Origin: Desulfovibrio sp.
GTDB lineage: Bacteria; Desulfobacterota; Desulfovibrionia; Desulfovibrionales; Desulfovibrionaceae
Assembly: GCA_031281815.1 (NCBI GenBank)
Contig: JAITEY010000256.1
Coordinates: 1 to 7,341, forward strand
Length of the DNA stretch: 7,341 nt
Reading direction: 5' to 3'
Below, in pieces: positions 6,082-7,341 of the stretch. How positions within the stretch are numbered: position 1 is the stretch's first letter; every line of letters begins with the position of its first letter. Made by a program: the position numbers and the translations under genes. The notes below the pieces were generated by a model that searched no databases, was not told the origin of the DNA, and saw only the letters and a list, made by a program, of their open reading frames with translations.

Positions 6082-7235
6082 AAACCGCACCCAAACACGC
6101 TCTTCGCGTTCTTTTCACCGTGTGTTTTGCGGGCTTTTTTTCGCTGTCGGTCGCGGCCTCGCCCTGTTTCGCGGATGACTCCGCCGGCGGCCCCGGCTTT
6201 TACTGGAGTAAAGGCTCCGGAAGCGCTCATCTTTGGGCATACGGTCAGAGCGGCTGGTGGTATATGGGTGACGATAACGACGTAAGCTATGATCCTCCGC
6301 AACCCATTCACCATTATGACTGGAATCCGGCGTTCTATCCGAACGCTGGCAAAGACTATAAGTATTTCATCTACTTCACGGCAATAAACCAGGACGTGCA
6401 GCCAAAAGTTTTCAGCATAACCATGAACAGCCCCGTAACTCCTTTGGTGATGACGATAGATAACAGAAAACGCGTATATAATACCGGCCATGACTGGACC
6501 TTCACCGGCTCCGGCAATGCCGCTGTTACCATGCATGATTTCCAGATCCTGGGCGGCAAGATTGATTCCAGCTTTGACACGACATTTTCGAATATAGACC
6601 TGAGCACCATCAATCTCGACATTAGCGACTACAATACTCTCCGGATACTGGGCGGCAGCTTGGAGGCATCGAGAGTGGTTCTTGATGCGGGCGTCCTGGA
6701 ATTTCGGGGCAGCAAGCTGACGACCGGATCCATAACCGGGAAAAGAGACTCCAGTTTAAAAATTACCGCTCAGGGAAATTCCACGACCCTCATGCTGGGA
6801 CCAATCTTCACCACCAATGTGATCTTTTCCGACACTTACGGCGCTTCCCCCGGCTACGACTACAGTATCACCTTCTCCAAAAATAGCATGTTTGGCCCCA
6901 TTGAGAACTCTCCCATCATGATCGGCGATGCCTACTCTTCGTCCTGGGTCGAGTTTGCCGGCGCCGGCATGGTGGTCGGCATGACCAACCTGAACATAGC
7001 CCCAAATTCCCGGCTCACCATCGCAGGAGACAAAATCTTTAATTCCGGCTCGACTGTTACCCTTGCCGGATCGGGTACTCTGCGGCTTACCGGAGACCTC
7101 CTGAACAAGAACATCACAAGCTCCGCCTTTACCGGAACCTACGACCTGAACGGCCATAAGCTGTGGCTGGACGCCGTAGCGCTCGGCAGGCCAAGGCTTG
7201 TCCAAGGGGGCGGTGAACTGAACATCGGCCTTTAG
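6078..7235 (+). CDS. Exported autotransporter-like surface protein, N-terminal passenger, closed by TAG
   Basis: The 385 codons before the TAG start with a Sec signal peptide (basic MKTAPKHALR, hydrophobic core, cleavage about CFA32-DD). Residues 41-100 are strikingly aromatic (18 Phe/Tyr/Trp in 60). From about residue 105 the chain becomes Gly/Ser/Thr/Asn-rich with short alternating hydrophobic strands, as in beta-helix passengers of autotransporters. ILGGKIDSS (157-165) and ILGGSLEAS (190-198) look like repeated rungs, and LTIAGDKIF and VTLAGSGTLRLTGD are typical of such proteins. No C-terminal beta-barrel lies in the window. The start overlaps the Sel1 stop (ATGA) and has a GAGGGGGA site just before it. 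Base composition falls in the middle: 24/60 and 26/60 G/C in the two lines 6361-6480. The TAG probably interrupts a longer gene, because the frame continues past it. Export is secure; the autotransporter class is likely but not proven without the barrel. Confidence 0.7.
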   Translation: MKTAPKHALRVLFTVCFAGFFSLSVAASPCFADDSAGGPGFYWSKGSGSAHLWAYGQSGWWYMGDDNDVSYDPPQPIHHYDWNPAFYPNAGKDYKYFIYFTAINQDVQPKVFSITMNSPVTPLVMTIDNRKRVYNTGHDWTFTGSGNAAVTMHDFQILGGKIDSSFDTTFSNIDLSTINLDISDYNTLRILGGSLEASRVVLDAGVLEFRGSKLTTGSITGKRDSSLKITAQGNSTTLMLGPIFTTNVIFSDTYGASPGYDYSITFSKNSMFGPIENSPIMIGDAYSSSWVEFAGAGMVVGMTNLNIAPNSRLTIAGDKIFNSGSTVTLAGSGTLRLTGDLLNKNITSSAFTGTYDLNGHKLWLDAVALGRPRLVQGGGELNIGL

Positions 7236-7341
7236 GACGCGCTCTCCCTGGGCGGCAGCGGCGGCTTTTTCCAGGCCGGGACATCCGAGAATCTCATGGT
7301 ATCGCTCAATGCGGTCGCAAGCGGCAAGCTGACCATCGCTG
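7236..7341 (+). other. In-frame continuation of the passenger after the TAG (runs off the window)
   Basis: Directly after the TAG at 7233-7235 the same frame gives 35 sense codons with no stop up to the window edge. The product begins DALSLGGSGGFFQAG and later reads VSLNAVASGKLTIA, matching the passenger style before the stop; compare SRLTIAGDKIF at residues 311-321. Third codon positions are G or C in 28 of 35. No new start codon with a good ribosome binding site is seen, so this is better read as the rest of the same gene than as a separate one. Whether it is a dead 3' part, a readthrough product or a base-call artefact cannot be settled here. Confidence 0.6.

Noticed and set aside
5275..6090. 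Antisense open frame of 271 codons opposite the Sel1 gene
   Set aside because: It mirrors the codon bias of a clear repeat protein on the + strand and shows no domain or ribosome binding site.
7233..7235. TAG read as pyrrolysine
   Set aside because: Known pyrrolysine proteins are mainly methylamine methyltransferases, and nothing here points to that pathway. It is kept only as a possibility to exclude under the TAG finding.

Overview
The window looks like chromosomal DNA from a Gram-negative bacterium. It encodes a periplasmic lipoprotein adaptor, an inner-membrane RND pump and an exported beta-helix (autotransporter-type) surface protein. G+C is high over most of it; one 60-base line of the pump gene counts 41 G/C. 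The mix of a membrane-linked LuxR-type regulator, an RND pump and autotransporter-like proteins would suit a Desulfovibrio/Bilophila-like member of the Desulfovibrionaceae, but that is an impression and no marker gene here proves it. All genes are on the + strand.

Layout. Positions 1-504 hold the 3' end of a LuxR-family regulator with a membrane segment before its HTH domain; its 5' end lies outside the window. A 288-base intergenic region (505-792) carries a weak terminator-like hairpin, a possible promoter and a perfect 7+1+7 inverted repeat that looks like an operator. Two genes of an efflux operon follow: the periplasmic adaptor (793-1917) and the 1059-residue RND permease (1930-5109). 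No outer-membrane channel gene follows, so the pump would need a TolC-like partner encoded elsewhere. After a 96-base gap comes a second unit: a secreted protein with five Sel1-like repeats (5206-6081), joined by an ATGA overlap to an exported protein with beta-helix-like sequence (from 6078).

The most notable point is at the right edge. The last gene's frame is closed by a TAG at 7233-7235, but the same frame continues to the window end for 35 sense codons with the same Gly/Ser/Thr-rich passenger-like character and high GC at third positions. The simplest readings are an interrupted autotransporter gene (nonsense mutation, phase-variable or decayed allele) or a sequence error; amber readthrough is a less likely alternative. 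The Sel1 protein, translationally coupled to this gene, may be an accessory factor for it. That pairing and the aromatic-rich N-terminal segment of the surface protein are the least explained parts of the window. The efflux system itself is a recognisable HAE-1 type pump with a few sequence peculiarities: an extra segment of about 16 residues in the permease and a Ser-to-Gly change in the adaptor's hairpin-tip motif.
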